Assembly (NCBI GenBank): GCA_905250115.1
Contig: CAJNOI010000025.1
Location: forward strand, 298,755-362,754
DNA from: Adineta steineri
Lineage: Eukaryota > Rotifera > Eurotatoria > Adinetida > Adinetidae
Reading direction: 5' to 3'
DNA: 64,000 bases
The notes beneath the pieces are model-generated. The model had not been told where the DNA came from and searched no databases. It worked only from the letters and a program-made list of their open reading frames with translations. Of this stretch, positions 30,870 through 44,060 are shown one piece after another. The number at the start of each line of letters is the position of its first letter. The stretch's first letter is position 1. Made by a program: the position numbers and the translations under genes.

Positions 30870-33800
30870 TTAAAGATCATCACCATCAAATTTAGCCAAT
30901 GGTGCATCATTATTCTTATCAATTGAACCAAATAATGTTGTCATATCATGTTTCATTTTATCATCTCCATCTTCATTTACTTTTTTATTGTTAACTCCAG
31001 CGACTTTTCGAAATGCAGACCACATAAAATCCATCATATCATTTCTTTGTTGTGTTGCAGCTAATTCTCGTTTAACATGTGCAAATGAATCATTTAAACT
31101 ATGAAAAATAAATTTAAATTTCATAACAAAATTCTTAATTTAATTATATACTTACATTGTTAAAAATATACTTAATAATGCAATAAAGACAAGTATAATA
31201 AATGAAAGAAAATAAAATGCTCCTAAGAAATAAAATAGAAAGATCTATATTAAAAATGAAATATTTTATTTACCATAAAGTCGACTGACAGCAAACATAT
31301 CAGGTGCATTTATTTCACCTAAAAGCATTCGAAAACAAGTTGTTAATGAAGTAAAAAAGCTTTTATAAGATTGTAATGAACGACCGAAAACACCAAAACC
31401 CATAATTGCATATGCAATCATAAAAATAAGAAAAACAAATCCAAATGAACTTAAATCTTGTCGAGCATAATGAAGTGATTTTGATAACATTCCAATACGT
31501 TTATTAAATCGAAGTAATTTCAAAAATTTCAACATTGTAAAAAATGTTATTAATGCAACAATATATGAATAAACTTCATCAAAACTTCCAATTGCATTAA
31601 AATTAACAAATTCACCTAAAAATTAAAATACGTTGGTTTGTATAAAAATAAAAAAAAAGAAAAAGAATTTACCCATTTCACTTTTTCTTAATGATCGAAT
31701 AGCTAATCTTGTTAATGTTTTCTTTGTTCCATACATTATAATTGCTGCTAGACTAAATACTGTTGTTATAAATGAAATAACATTCCAGAATTTATCAAAA
31801 TATGCTCGTTTTTGTTTAACAAGTAATATAATTTCATGTATTGTTGAATAAATTGTAAAAATAACAAATAAAAGTTCAAAAAGATAAACAAGCATACCAT
31901 AACCACCAATATGATCATATAAACGAAAGATTTTTATTTGATGATCTTGTATAATTGAACCCATTGATGTCATTTCAAATGAAAGTGTTACAGAAATAAA
32001 CAGATTAACATTGGCATTATAAAGACTAAAATCAATAATAACTGCACGTGTTAATTGATCAAGCCAATTTTGTGAACGAAGATCTTCAAGAATTGATCGA
32101 CCTTTTTCATATGTTCGACCTAATGATACAACATAACCACCTCCTTTATATGTTTTATAGAGAGCTTTCATTGGACCACTTTTTGTACGAACACTACTCT
32201 AGAAAATAAAATAAATTTAGAATATCGCAATTATTCAGTAATGAAACTAACTTGATAACACCATGGTGTTTTACATCGTTTTGAACCATTATTCATTTCA
32301 TCAGTCATTTTAGCTGCAGTTTTATTTAAAACTTGTTCCCATTTAGGTGTATAATCTTTAGTATCATCATCAAACCAATTATAATCATCACGACAATGTT
32401 TTATAACATGTTTAACACGACGATGAACTCGACAACTATTTTCTTTGACACGTAATTGTCGAATTCTTGGTGCACCAACACGCATTGAAACTCGACTTCC
32501 TGTTGTTAATTTTTCTCTCCATGTTAAATTTTTATCATTATACCATGTTTGAGCATAGAGTCCTTTTAATAAAACATTATCACAATAATCCCACCATGTA
32601 CGAATTGAATTAACATCATGAAAATCAGATGTAACAAACATATTTTTTGTGTCACGATATAAACCATATGAATTTGTATCTCGTGCTTGATAGGAAAGAA
32701 ATAATAAAACCATGGTGAAAAATACATAAACAACAATTTCACGAATAATTTCTCCCATTTTTATTTCACGTAAACGTTGTTCACGTGCACGAGACATTTC
32801 ACTTGAATCAATAGGACGTAAATCAAATAAACGAACACGACGTTGACGTGCTATATCTAAGAAATTCAATAAAAAAATTTTGATTTTTTAATTAATAAAT
32901 CTTCAAAAATGTTACCTTTAATTTTTGTATCATTAAAAATATCATAATTATCAGTTTCTGTCATATTATTATTTGATACTAATGCACCTGTAAATGGATC
33001 ATTAAAATCAAGTGTATCATCATCATATGGTCGACGAATAAGAAAACTTATAATTGCTGTTACAAGAAATACTTTAAATGGATCAATAACAAGTATGGAT
33101 TGACCAAACGAAAGCATCATTGTTATTAACCATTCATTAGCTCGTTTAGCTCCCCATTCTAATGAATATAAAATAATAAAAAATGAACATGTAAGAATAC
33201 TTAATGTAACCACTAGAAAACAAAATAAAACAAAAATATGTATATATAAATGAAAATATTGAATTTTATTTATCTTACATCCCCATGCAATATAAATAGT
33301 CCAATGTGGAAATGTTCTTGTTTTATCTTCAATTGAAGGTATTGCTCCAATACGTTCAATATCATCTTCATTAGAATTTTTCGAATGTGTTAAACGTGAT
33401 TTTGATCTTGAAAAAAATCTTGATGTTTTTTCATGTTGTTCATCTTTTTCATTTAATTTATTTCGTCGTTTTGTTTCTTGTCTTTGATGTGTTACTAAAG
33501 CTTTTTGACTATATTTTGCTTTACGAAATAAAGTAACAATTATTAAATTAACTGGTAAAACAATTAATGTTCCAATAAAACTTATCCATAGTTGTGTTAA
33601 TGTAAATTCAATTGGACCAATTTTCATTAAAACACCAGCTTTTGTTTTGGTTGCTTGTGTATCTTGTCGATAGAACATTGCATTTGATATCATTGTACAG
33701 AAGAGTAATGATATACAACATGATATACGTTGTAAACGTGTAAAATTACTTCGAACAGGTCGAGAAAATACTGAAAACCATAAATGACCATCACTAAACT

Positions 33801-36800
33801 TCTTCTTAACTGATTGTGTAAATAAATGTGCAAAACTTTTTAATTCTTTAGCTGTTGCTAATGGTATAACACGATCAACGAGACCATCACCTTTTTCAAC
33901 AGCCAACCAGTTATCAAGAATAAAATGATTTCTTTAATCGAAAATAAAAAAATATCTAGATTTAAAAAACAGTCTTATTTCTTTTTTTACTTTTCTCCAC
34001 TTTGTAAATCCAATACATTAACCATATTTAAAAACCAAGATGCTTTGCCTTTTCCACCAGAATTATCATGCCAAACACGAACATAAAGTAATGGACCAAG
34101 TGGTGCTTCAACACTCATAACAAAATTTCTTACACTTCCAGATTTAAATTCCTAAAAATAAATATTAATTATACTAATAGATATTAATTTGTAGACTTAC
34201 TTGAATTTTTCCATCCGATAATTTTCGTACACCACTATCAGCTGATTCACCACACATAACAAAACTTATATTTGATGTTGTACCAGATTCTTTACCAACA
34301 CCAGTATGGACTGTTATTAAATAATGATAACTATCAATTGGAAGATTATCAGCAAGTGGTGCAGCTGTCCACTAAAATTAAAAAATGTATTTATTTTTAT
34401 GAAATAAATAAAAATATTTTACTTTAATTAAATCTTGTCGATCTTTTCTTCTTGCCCAAACTGCTGCAATAATATATAAACCAAAAATAATTAATACAGT
34501 ACTAAATACTGCAGCATTTTCGTGTAATGTTTTGAATTTTGAAAAAACTGTACTAAAATCAATTGTATTTGGTGGCACATAAAAATCACTTCCAAATGTT
34601 GTCAAATGTGTACAAAGACATTCCGTCGATTTTAATGTTGTTGAAGATCCAACCTAATTGACAACAACAAATCAATAATTCAATTATTAAACAAAGCGAT
34701 TTATTTACTTCACATCCATCAGAACTCCAAACAAATTGTTTTTCATTCCAATATTGACATTTTGATACATACATATTGACTATATAACTTGAATTATATT
34801 CTGTTATATTCATATTTGTACTTGCATCTAAAAAGTTTATTATTAATCAAACAGAATTTGTTTTTTTCAATTAAATATTTACTTAATAATTTGACACCAA
34901 ATATATAAGTTCCATTACCTAAATGAACACTAGGTGGCATAAAAATTGTATGTCTTATTTCATATTCATCATCTAAATTAACGTCCGACAGAATTGTTCT
35001 ATTTGGTAAAACAAAAAGTAAATCAAATTTTGATTCAGTTGGTGGTTCTAATAGTGTTTCATTAATTCCATAAGATACATAAACAGCATATGTATCCATA
35101 GGTGAAGAATTTGGTGCAACATAAATAGATAATGTCATATGATTTTCAGGTAAATTCATTTTATGATATCGAAATGTTGTTCCATGTGAGTCATGTATTT
35201 GAAATGGTGGTTGTTTATCAACGGGTCTTGTTAAACGAATTGATATTGGTTTTGTTGTATTTTGTATTGGCATTTCAGATCCATCTGGTCGAGATAAAAT
35301 AATAGTAACAACACTTCCTTGTACATTTGAATCTCCATGTGCACTTGCATATGGATTTTCTTTTGATTCAAGTACTTTAGTAAAAACATTAGAAGAATCT
35401 GGACCCGAATTTAAATCATTGAAACCAGGTAAACGTATACTTGTATCACCAGCTGATAAACTTGATTTACCTTTTTAAACAAAAAAAAATTCTTTTGAGT
35501 AAAGAGAAGAAACAAAAATATAAATATATGTTATTTATACCATCGGGAGATGCTTTTGTAAATGTCATTGCCATTGTTTTACTTTCAATAGTTTTGGCTT
35601 CATCTCCAGTTGAACGATTAGCTAAAACACCACCAACAGTAAATAAACCATTTGAACTTGTTTTAGCAATATGTGAAGCCTTTAAAATAAAAGTATATAT
35701 ATATATATAGAATAATAATAGAAAATAAATAATACTCGTTCTCGTCCTGCAACAATTGCTTTCTTTTCTTCTTCTAATTTTAGTCGATATGCTTCCCAAC
35801 GTTCTTCAGGTAATGTATCACATTCATCACAATCATCATAAAATTTTGTTGGGGCATATAAAACTTTAGTTTCAGTTTCTTCATTTTCTGTTTCTTTCAA
35901 TTCTGCTTCAAGATTCTAAAATTATATTATTATTTAAGTAGACATTATAGCATTAAAAAAAATATTTTTTTTTCTTACTGCAATAGTAGCAGCTGGATCA
36001 TTTGTTTTATCTTTTGAAACAGATTTTGATGCAGCTTGAAGAACATTACCACCAACATCCATTAATGCTACAAATAATAAATTCTTTTTTGTTTCAAATC
36101 AAAAACAAAAGAAATACAAACATGTAGCAAGACCAGTAACTGTATTATCATCAACTGTTTCCATATTTTTAACTTTATTACCAACTTTTTCAATAATATT
36201 AGCTCCTTTTTCCTACAAATTATAATAGAGTTAGAAAAAATAAATTCTATGAATTAGAAAATGAATCAAACTTGATTATTAAATGGCATTTGATCACTAT
36301 TTGCTGTCACTGTTGTACTTGCTTTAAGTGCTTTATCAACCATATTTGGATCATCTGCTGACTCTAAAACTGTATCCATTGATGATAACATTTTTGATCG
36401 CATCTAAAATTAAATATATACATATTTCTTTTTTTTTTGAATATATTTTAATTTACTTGTGCCATTCGTTCATTCATTGCATTTCTATCATCTTCACTTA
36501 ATTCTCCACCAGTCTATTTTAAAAATAACTCATATAAACTACAAATACAAATGAAAAAATTTTTACTTACAGAATTATCACTCATTTCATTAAGTTTATC
36601 TGCTAAACTTCCTATTAATTCTACTGCTTTTTTTGGATTTGTTGCTGCTAAATCATCTAAATTACCCATTGCATCTTCTAATGCACCTAAATCAATTGTA
36701 TCAAACACATATTTCGTTTGTTTATCAATTTCTAAACGTGAAATTAATTGTCGTCCATCAATTAAATGTCGAATAATAAGTAAAAAATGAAGTGTTCCAT

Positions 36801-39800
36801 TACTAAAATCTAAATTTTGTTCATTAATTTTAAATATCTTTGTTTTTAAATCAAAATCAATTGATGTTGTATTTTTTCTTTGTTTTTTATTTGATAAAAA
36901 ACAATGATTTTCATAGATTTGAATATTTAATTCTGAACGACGTAATACCAATGAAAAATCAGTCCATTGTATTGACCAACTATTATGATTTTGTGAATTT
37001 GTTTCTGTTGGTCTTGATGAACCTAATTGCATTGTATTGGGAACAAATATTGATGATTCCATTTGTTCAGGATAACATAATAGAGTAAAATTAATTTTAC
37101 GACGATCAAATTCATTGATATCAGGATCAATTGTTGAAGAATAAAAATCTAAAGAAATTTTATCACCATCACTTGTTATTGTTTCATTTCCACCAAATGT
37201 TGTTTCTAAATCTGAACGTATAATTTCAATTGGTTGAATAAATTGTCGAAAATCTGATGGATTTAAACTTAAACTAATTGTAAATACAGCTAAATAATAT
37301 CCATGTGAAAGTGATTTTGGTTCCATAGTTAATGTTGATTTTGGTCCAATTTCTGAACAATCATTTGAAAGAAATGTTTCTTGAAATGATTGTTGACTTG
37401 ATGAATATCGTTGTGTACGAGAATATTTCCATTGTGATGCATCAATTGATAAAACATAAAATGAATATAGAAAATCATTTTCTGAACAATTTGATATTAT
37501 TATTGGTTCAAGATTATGTTGAAGTGTATAAGGTAAAAGAAGTACAGGTGATGTTGAACTTATATTATTGATAGCAGTTAAAGAACTTAAAGAAAATTGT
37601 TGTTCTGGAAAACATGTTTGTTCAGGTTCAACTATATTATTAACAATAGTTACTGTTGGACATTTAATTGCAGCAGTAAGAAGTTTTGAAGATGGTTGAG
37701 TAAATGTAACATCAATTTTGTATGTATCAGCTTTTTTAAATCTATAAAAGATTTCTTAATTCTAATATAGAAAAGAAAATTAATTTTTAACTTACTTATA
37801 TCCAACTTGTAATCGTTGTTTAGATAATCTTTTCCATTGTATTTCATGTATTCCATCATTTTTCTTTATTAATCGATTAATTTGACTTTTTATTATTTGT
37901 CCATAACGTATATCAACTTTTTTAACATTTCCATAATCAATATGTATATCAAAACCAATACCATTAATCCATTGTATATCAACCCAAACAAAATCTTCAT
38001 TGATAAAAGCTATTTGATTAACAATGTAAACTTGTGGTTTTGTTGTTATATCTGTACCAATAGTAAATGTTGTTTGTGCTTCACGTATTGTTGGATAATC
38101 TCCACCACGTACATGTAATGTTTGTCTTCCATATGTTGTTATATTCATATAAAATTGTTCAGTAAAATCATTTGATGATAATAATTGTATACGTTCAGTT
38201 CGTGTTTGATTTTTTTCATTAATACTTGTACTATCAACAATTGTTAATGTAAATACTCCTTCAAATGGTATACGTTCTAATGCACGAATCGTAACTGATG
38301 TTAATTGATTGATATCATGACGATCTTCAATTTCAACTTTAAATTGTGATAATGGTTCTTCAACATCAATACGTATAGATTGATTAACTAAATTTATACG
38401 ATTTATTGCACTAACTAATGGATGATATTGACCAGTTTTTGTATAAGTACAATTAGCAACATATATTGGTGACATATCAGTTATTTGTTCAATATGAAGA
38501 ATTTGTAATGGAATTGTAGGTGAATTACAATCAAAAATAATTGTTAAATCAAATGTTGGTTCAAGTGTAATAGAATATTGAATTGATTGTCCACTCTTGA
38601 TGATTGTTTGTGATGCTTCAATATCTAATGATCGTACTGCTGGTTGAATATTAAGATAATAAGCTTGTAATGGTGTTGAATCACATTCAAGTTGATACAG
38701 ATGTTTACCGGCAGGTAATGGCTAAATAATAATAAAGATAGCTTAATAAAAAATATTACAATATTATTTACCTCATTTGGAATAATTTCTAAAGATTTTT
38801 TTCTCCAAATTAATTTCATTTTATCATTTGTAATCATATTTTTTAAATATAAACAACTAGCATGTCGAAATGAATAATCTTCACGTGATATTAAATTAAA
38901 TCGACTTGCTGTTGGTGCTTCCATAAGATCTTTATAAATAATCATTTTTTTATTCATTTTTTCTCGTCGAACTGTTCGTAATAATTTTGTTGTATTTGAA
39001 CTACGATCATTATAACAACGAGCAGTTACATTATATTGTCCATATTGTGTATAATTTCGAGCAAAATAAGCCGTATAATATTGATGACGACTTGTACCAT
39101 TTGTTTGACGATTTCCATCACCAAAATCAACTGTACAATTAATTGGTACACTTCCTAGATAATAAAAAAAATTATCAATATATTCGATATATATATATAT
39201 TTACCAAATGTTTGTACAGTAAAATTTTGATATGTATCACCATCACGATTATCAGGTGAAAGATGAACAAATTGTAATGCTAAATCTGTTTTAATATAAA
39301 CAACATCAACATAAACTGTACGATATTCAGCCATTTCAGAATTAACCATTCGACGATAATCAGCACGAAATTGTACTTTTTTTGCACCTTCATTTTTCCA
39401 TGAAAGATTTACCTATTTTTTTTTTGTTTAAAAAAAATTTAATAGAATTTCTAGTTAGAATTAAAAAGAAAAAAATGAACTTACAACACCAGGAGTAATA
39501 TAGATTTCATTTGAACTTGAATTTGTATTTGTATTTGCTGTTTCTTGACCTTCGATATCACCATAAACAGTTAATGAAGCAAGATTTCGTTCATTTTTTA
39601 TTAAAACAATAATTTCAACACCTTCATTTATTTGAACTCTTGTTCGACCATGAGTAAGAAAACTTGAATCAGCCATACTAATTTCAAGACCTACAAATAA
39701 AATCAATTATTTTGTTATTTGATCAAAGAAATATGTTATAGATAATGTATTAATTAAATATAAGAAAGATTATAAAACTTCTATTGTCAGCAAATCAAAC

Positions 39801-40959
39801 CTACCAACTTCACTATCAATTAAATCAATAACATTTGATACTGATAGAGCATGCCATTGTCCATTATTTCGACATGTTTTACTTGGTTGTGATAATGAAC
39901 ATTTACAAATTGTTGTATCATATTTAAACGATGAATCCAATTCAAAAGTACTTTGAATACATCCACATTGACCATTTGTTGATGAATAGAGAGCAATCTA
40001 TTCAAAAATAAATGAAAATATTCTTAGGAAAAAAAAAAGAAAACAATTAAAATACCTTCATTCTTCGTTCACGACATTCCGCTCGACATTGTTGCCATTT
40101 ATCATATTTTTCTGGTATTATATATTGATGAATCATATCAATTTCTTTTAAACAACCCAATGAAACACGATCCGATGGTACTAAAATCATGTATAAATAT
40201 ATATTTTATTATTTTAATTTTAAAATTATCATATTTGACATACCATTAGCAATTTCTTCTTCGGATAAAATTTTCTCATAATACATAATTTCATCAAACT
40301 TAACTAATCCTGTATCATTTCCATAAACAACAGTTGTTTTTGGATGTAATTCACTATATTTAAATGCAAATACTTCTGTATAATTTTCCACATGTGTTTC
40401 TTTATACAAATAACCATCAAAAAATATTGTCATTTGATGATGTTTACCAAAAGGTGAAGTACGTTGTTCAATTGTTGTTACAACATCAATCCATTTATTA
40501 ACTTCTAAATCAGCTTCAACTTGCCAAAAATAAGCAAATTGATCATTACGAAATTCTTTTAAACCAAATTCAAGATATGATGTATTTTTTGATTGATATA
40601 AATAAATTGACATTCCATCACCATGAGGTTCATGTGCACCCGTACTAAATAATAAATATTTACGTTCACGATCAACAATTTTAAATGAATTTAAATGTAA
40701 TTTAAATCTTAATGACCAACCATGTGATGAACATGTTGATAATTGTCGAAAACATTTAAATTCATAATTTGATAAATGATAAAAACCATCCGAATCAGGT
40801 TTAGATTGAGAACGATTGAGAAAAGTTATTCCATCTAATATAAATATTATTCAATATAACAAATATATATGAATTTAAAATAAATTTACCTTCGATTTGA
40901 ATAAGAATACTATTCTCTATAAAAACTATCAATAAAACAAGAATAACCGGAATCTGCAT
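30870..40959 (-). CDS. Polycystin-1-like protein (LamG-like, WSC-like, PKD, REJ, GPS, PLAT, polycystin channel; 2849 aa)
   Basis: Twenty-seven minus-strand exons chain in frame from ATG at 40959 to the stop at 30870, with GT-AG introns mostly 45-85 nt. Order: signal peptide 1-20 (exon 1, 40890-40959); ConA/LamG-like 24-220; Cys-rich WSC-like 221-325; PKD-type region about 395-590 (TVDFGDGN, GQYNVTARCYND); long REJ-like region about 592-1450; GPS 1717-1780 with paired Trp/Cys and CLCTHLTTF, predicting cleavage between Leu1773 and Thr1774; first membrane helix about 1798-1818; PLAT 1834-1945; then the polycystin membrane domain with its extracellular loop (exon 23) and pore region (exons 24-26) to 2773; acidic tail. 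Such proteins sit in ciliary or plasma membranes and partner with polycystin-2-type channels. Lectin-like N-terminal modules suggest carbohydrate or matrix contact. Boundaries of domains are approximate. Confidence 0.9.
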
Positions 40960-41890
40960 GATACCGGGAATTAGTTGTAGTTTGAATGACTGCCGTCTAC
41001 TTGTCGAATGAAACAAGTGAATGAAAGAAGAAAAGTGTATCATAAAGCATTGTTGTATTTAGACTCTTGAGAATAGTTACACTTGTTTTAATCATATCAT
41101 GATTAAATATGTAAAATGTCTTTAGAGAAATATCATTTGACGATAGAACGACGTCATCGACTAATATTGAGGTGAAAAATAAATGAATATTTTTCATTTT
41201 CTATGTGTTGTTGAAATATGACACGGAGTGTATTGGGAAATTGTTGAACAAAAACAATTAATCTATCTGGAAATTAGAAAAAAAAAATAGAATCAGTCAC
41301 GAATATTGATATGAGGTCATGATGTAAGTTTTGATAGATGATTGTTTTCGAAAAGTTCAAGAAGCCAGTTTGATGAATTGATAAAATATGAATTAAAATC
41401 ATTAAAAATTTAATTACAAAAACTTGTTCTGGGAATAGTTCAAATATAATATGTTCGTTTGTTATAATAGCACGAGAAGTAAATATTAATGTTATTATTC
41501 ATTCAAAAGAATATAATAGTATAATACTTATAAACTTTTTAGAAACTGTAGTCGTAGTTCAACTCAGCGGATTAAGCAATCTGTTCAAATAAATTTAAAT
41601 CTGACTTATCTATCTAAATTGAAAAGTAAATTCTAAGAAAAAAGGTATAAAATCTATCAATAATTTAATATTTAATATCTAGGTCAATAGTCAAACGTGA
41701 CACACATATAGAATACATGTCATCTTTTTTTTTGCCGTCTTCTACGATACTGATTTCATCCTTTTGTACATGATATATCTATAATTGCTCTTCTTTTTTT
41801 TGGTCATATTTTTTACTGTTGAATCTTAATGAAAAAAAACAAAACTAATTAATAGAAAATGAAGTTTCATATATATTTTTTAAAATTTAT
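40960..41890. other. Intergenic, promoter side of the polycystin-like gene
   Basis: About 0.9 kb with no coding exon that I can support. An open frame reaching 41043 extends the polycystin exon upstream, but the signal-peptide ATG at 40959 is the more likely start. Confidence 0.5.
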
Positions 41891-42361
41891 TCTTTATCTT
41901 CAACTTGTTCGCGACTATCACAATATAAGGCCCAGTTTAAAGCTAATAAAATTACAGATATAAGAGCAAGAAGATAATCTAGGAAAAGTAAAATATTATC
42001 ATTTAAAAAACGACGAACATATGTGATCGAAAAGAATATATCTATAATACCGATCTAGAAATTCAGTGTTCGTATTAATGACCATTTTAAAATTTTATAT
42101 TGGGGTTCTTCCATAAAATGGCCAACAACAAGCACTATTAATACAATACCCAGGATGATCATTCTGACGATCAGAAATGGTCCCCGCTTTTGCATTGTTT
42201 ACGTTGTCGGTGCTTTTGACTTGGATACATTTTTGATAATCTAATATGTTTTCCAAATATTGCTTAGATGGAGAAGGAAGAAATAGTCTTGCAATCCGAC
42301 CAAATACAAGAGCTCCAGGTATGATTACGCATGATATTAGTAGAGCCAATTCCATGAACAT
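41890..42361 (-). CDS. Small membrane/secreted protein, copy 1, gene structure unresolved
   Basis: ATG at 42361 opens an 88-codon frame ending at 42095: a hydrophobic start (ELALLISCVIIPGALVFG), then YLENILDYQKC and a Cys-containing end (YCINSACCW). In another frame the same DNA from about 42200 downward encodes a membrane helix (ILGIVLIVLVGHF) and continues, interrupted by one TAG at about 42055, into IGIIDIFFSITYVRRFLND and LLALISVILLALNWALYCD, ending near 41895. The second reading is hydrophobic in the manner of a four-helix membrane protein and is better conserved in copy 2. A tiny intron could join the two frames, but I could not find a clean pair of sites. Treat as a probable gene with unknown exact product. 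Confidence 0.4.
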
Positions 42362-42559
42362 TAATTTGAAGTCATTTTAAAAAGACATCTAAAATTTATG
42401 TTTTATACTTGATCTATTTTTATTGAATAATACATACATTCTTTAACAATAATAGTAACATGTGCATATATGTTATTTCGAATATTCGTGGAGATGGGAT
42501 AGCAAATTATGTTCGACTCAGTCGGATTCATGTGATTTTCGTTTCTTAGGTAAGAATGT

Positions 42560-42800
42560 TAGACCATTAACGACCAACGACAAGCACTATTAATGCAATA
42601 CCTAAGACGCTCATTCCGATCATCGTTAACGATCGTTTATGTTGCCGTTGCTTTTGACTTGCGTACATTTTTGGTAGTCGCGAATGTTTTGCATGTATCC
42701 CTTTGATACTTGTTCAATCCGTGATCGCGTAATTTGCCCTAGTAAAAGTGCAGCCGGTATAATGACACACGCAATTATTAATATGAAACGATGGCACTTC
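42560..42800 (-). pseudogene. Small membrane/secreted protein, copy 2, frame-shifted relative to copy 1
   Basis: ATG at 42800 starts a related product (RFILIIACVIIPAALLLG, then YMQNIRDYQKCTQVKSNGN). The frame closes after about 58 codons because roughly 14 nt present in copy 1 are missing. Downstream, the alternative frame keeps VLGIALIVLVVG, matching the second hydrophobic segment of copy 1. It is either a decaying duplicate or a gene whose splicing I cannot resolve. Confidence 0.4.
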
Positions 42801-43856
42801 ATTTTAAAATTATTTGAAAAAGATATCTAAAATATATAAGTTTTATAATTCACTTTTTATTATCTGTAAATTTAATATGATTGAACTATAAAATAAAGGA
42901 GAAAAGTACTCTATCTTTATCTAGTTGTCCATGAGCGTATGCTGAAGAATATTCAATAACAATAAATTAGTATTGTAGGAATTCTGATATTGAACAAGAA
43001 GATATTCAAATGTGCGATCTGAAATACATGATGATGAAGATTTTTCACGTTAATTAGCATGTTAATGTTGAATAAAACATAATTTAAATTTATTGATTAA
43101 TTACATGAAACAAAAATTATTATCGATTAAAAATTAATTTAATAAAATGAAGGCATTATCAATCTTATATTTAATCAATAAATAGAGCACATAAAACTCT
43201 AATACATAAAAACGGGTAGAATGCAGATAGCTCTTTTCTGAGTAATCAAATTGACATTATATGATTTGTTGAGGGTGCGAATGTAAATAGATGTCTCTTC
43301 TCGTAACCTACATCATGCTCATTCACGTTCACAATTTTTTCCTATATTTTGACCGATAGTTATTCTTCTTACTGGAAAAAAAAATCGAGAAAGTTCAGTC
43401 ATTTTATTTTCTTTCGGTCAACTATAGTGCAAGGACTATAAATACTATCCTTGAAACAAAAGTAGCATATATTCGTTCATATTGATTTATTCAATAAAGT
43501 TTCATCGACATTGACAGGTTATTTTGAATAGATGTAAGTAAATAAAATATATTTATTAAAAAAAGATAGTACACAATGTTCAAAACATTCATTTATAATA
43601 TGAAAAATCAGTAAAAACTTTGATAGGTGAAAATTTTATGGTTAAGAATTGCTTCTTTGTGAAAGTTCAAGTATATACGAAAGATTTGTATCAATTTGAT
43701 TGATTTATTTTACTGAAATGAATAATAATTGAATAGAAAAGTAATGATAAAGATATTTCAGTTTATCGAGTTTTGTTTAATAAATTTTATTAAGAACGTC
43801 TTTTATGAATATTTTTCTATAGACAATTAATTTTTTTCATTTCAGTGAAATAAATA
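42801..43856. other. Intergenic with one hairpin element, no gene seen
   Basis: About 1 kb of AT-rich DNA. Hairpin element 14 lies at 43268-43334. Confidence 0.5.
43268..43334. repeat. G-rich/C-rich hairpin element 14 (diverged)
   Basis: Left GTTGAGGGTGCGAATGTAAA, right CATTCACGTTCACAA; ends still pair as TTGAGGGTGCGAATG against CATTCACGTTCACAA with mismatches. Confidence 0.6.
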
Positions 43857-44060
43857 TGACAACAATTCAATCATTTCCTGTTCCACATCNNNNNNNNNNN
43901 NNNNNNNNNNNNNNNNNNNNNNNNNNNNNNNNNNNNNNNNNNNNNNNNNNNNNNNNNNNNNNNNNNNNNNNNNNNNNNNNNNNNNNNNNGTAAAAAAGAT
44001 CGAATAATTTTTCGTATTTCTAAAGCATTTATTGATGAACACAAACAAACTAATCAATGA
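43857..44060 (+). CDS. Possible small gene split by an assembly gap
   Basis: ATG at 43857 starts MTTIQSFPVPH before the 100-N gap. After the gap a plus-strand frame reads KDRIIFRISKAFIDEHKQ and stops at about 44060. Both pieces are open and could belong to one short gene or two exons, but too little is visible to name a family. It would overlap the 3' end of the minus-strand LRR gene tail-to-tail. Confidence 0.25.
43890..43989. other. Assembly gap (100 N)
   Basis: Exactly 100 Ns, a conventional placeholder length. Confidence 0.95.
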
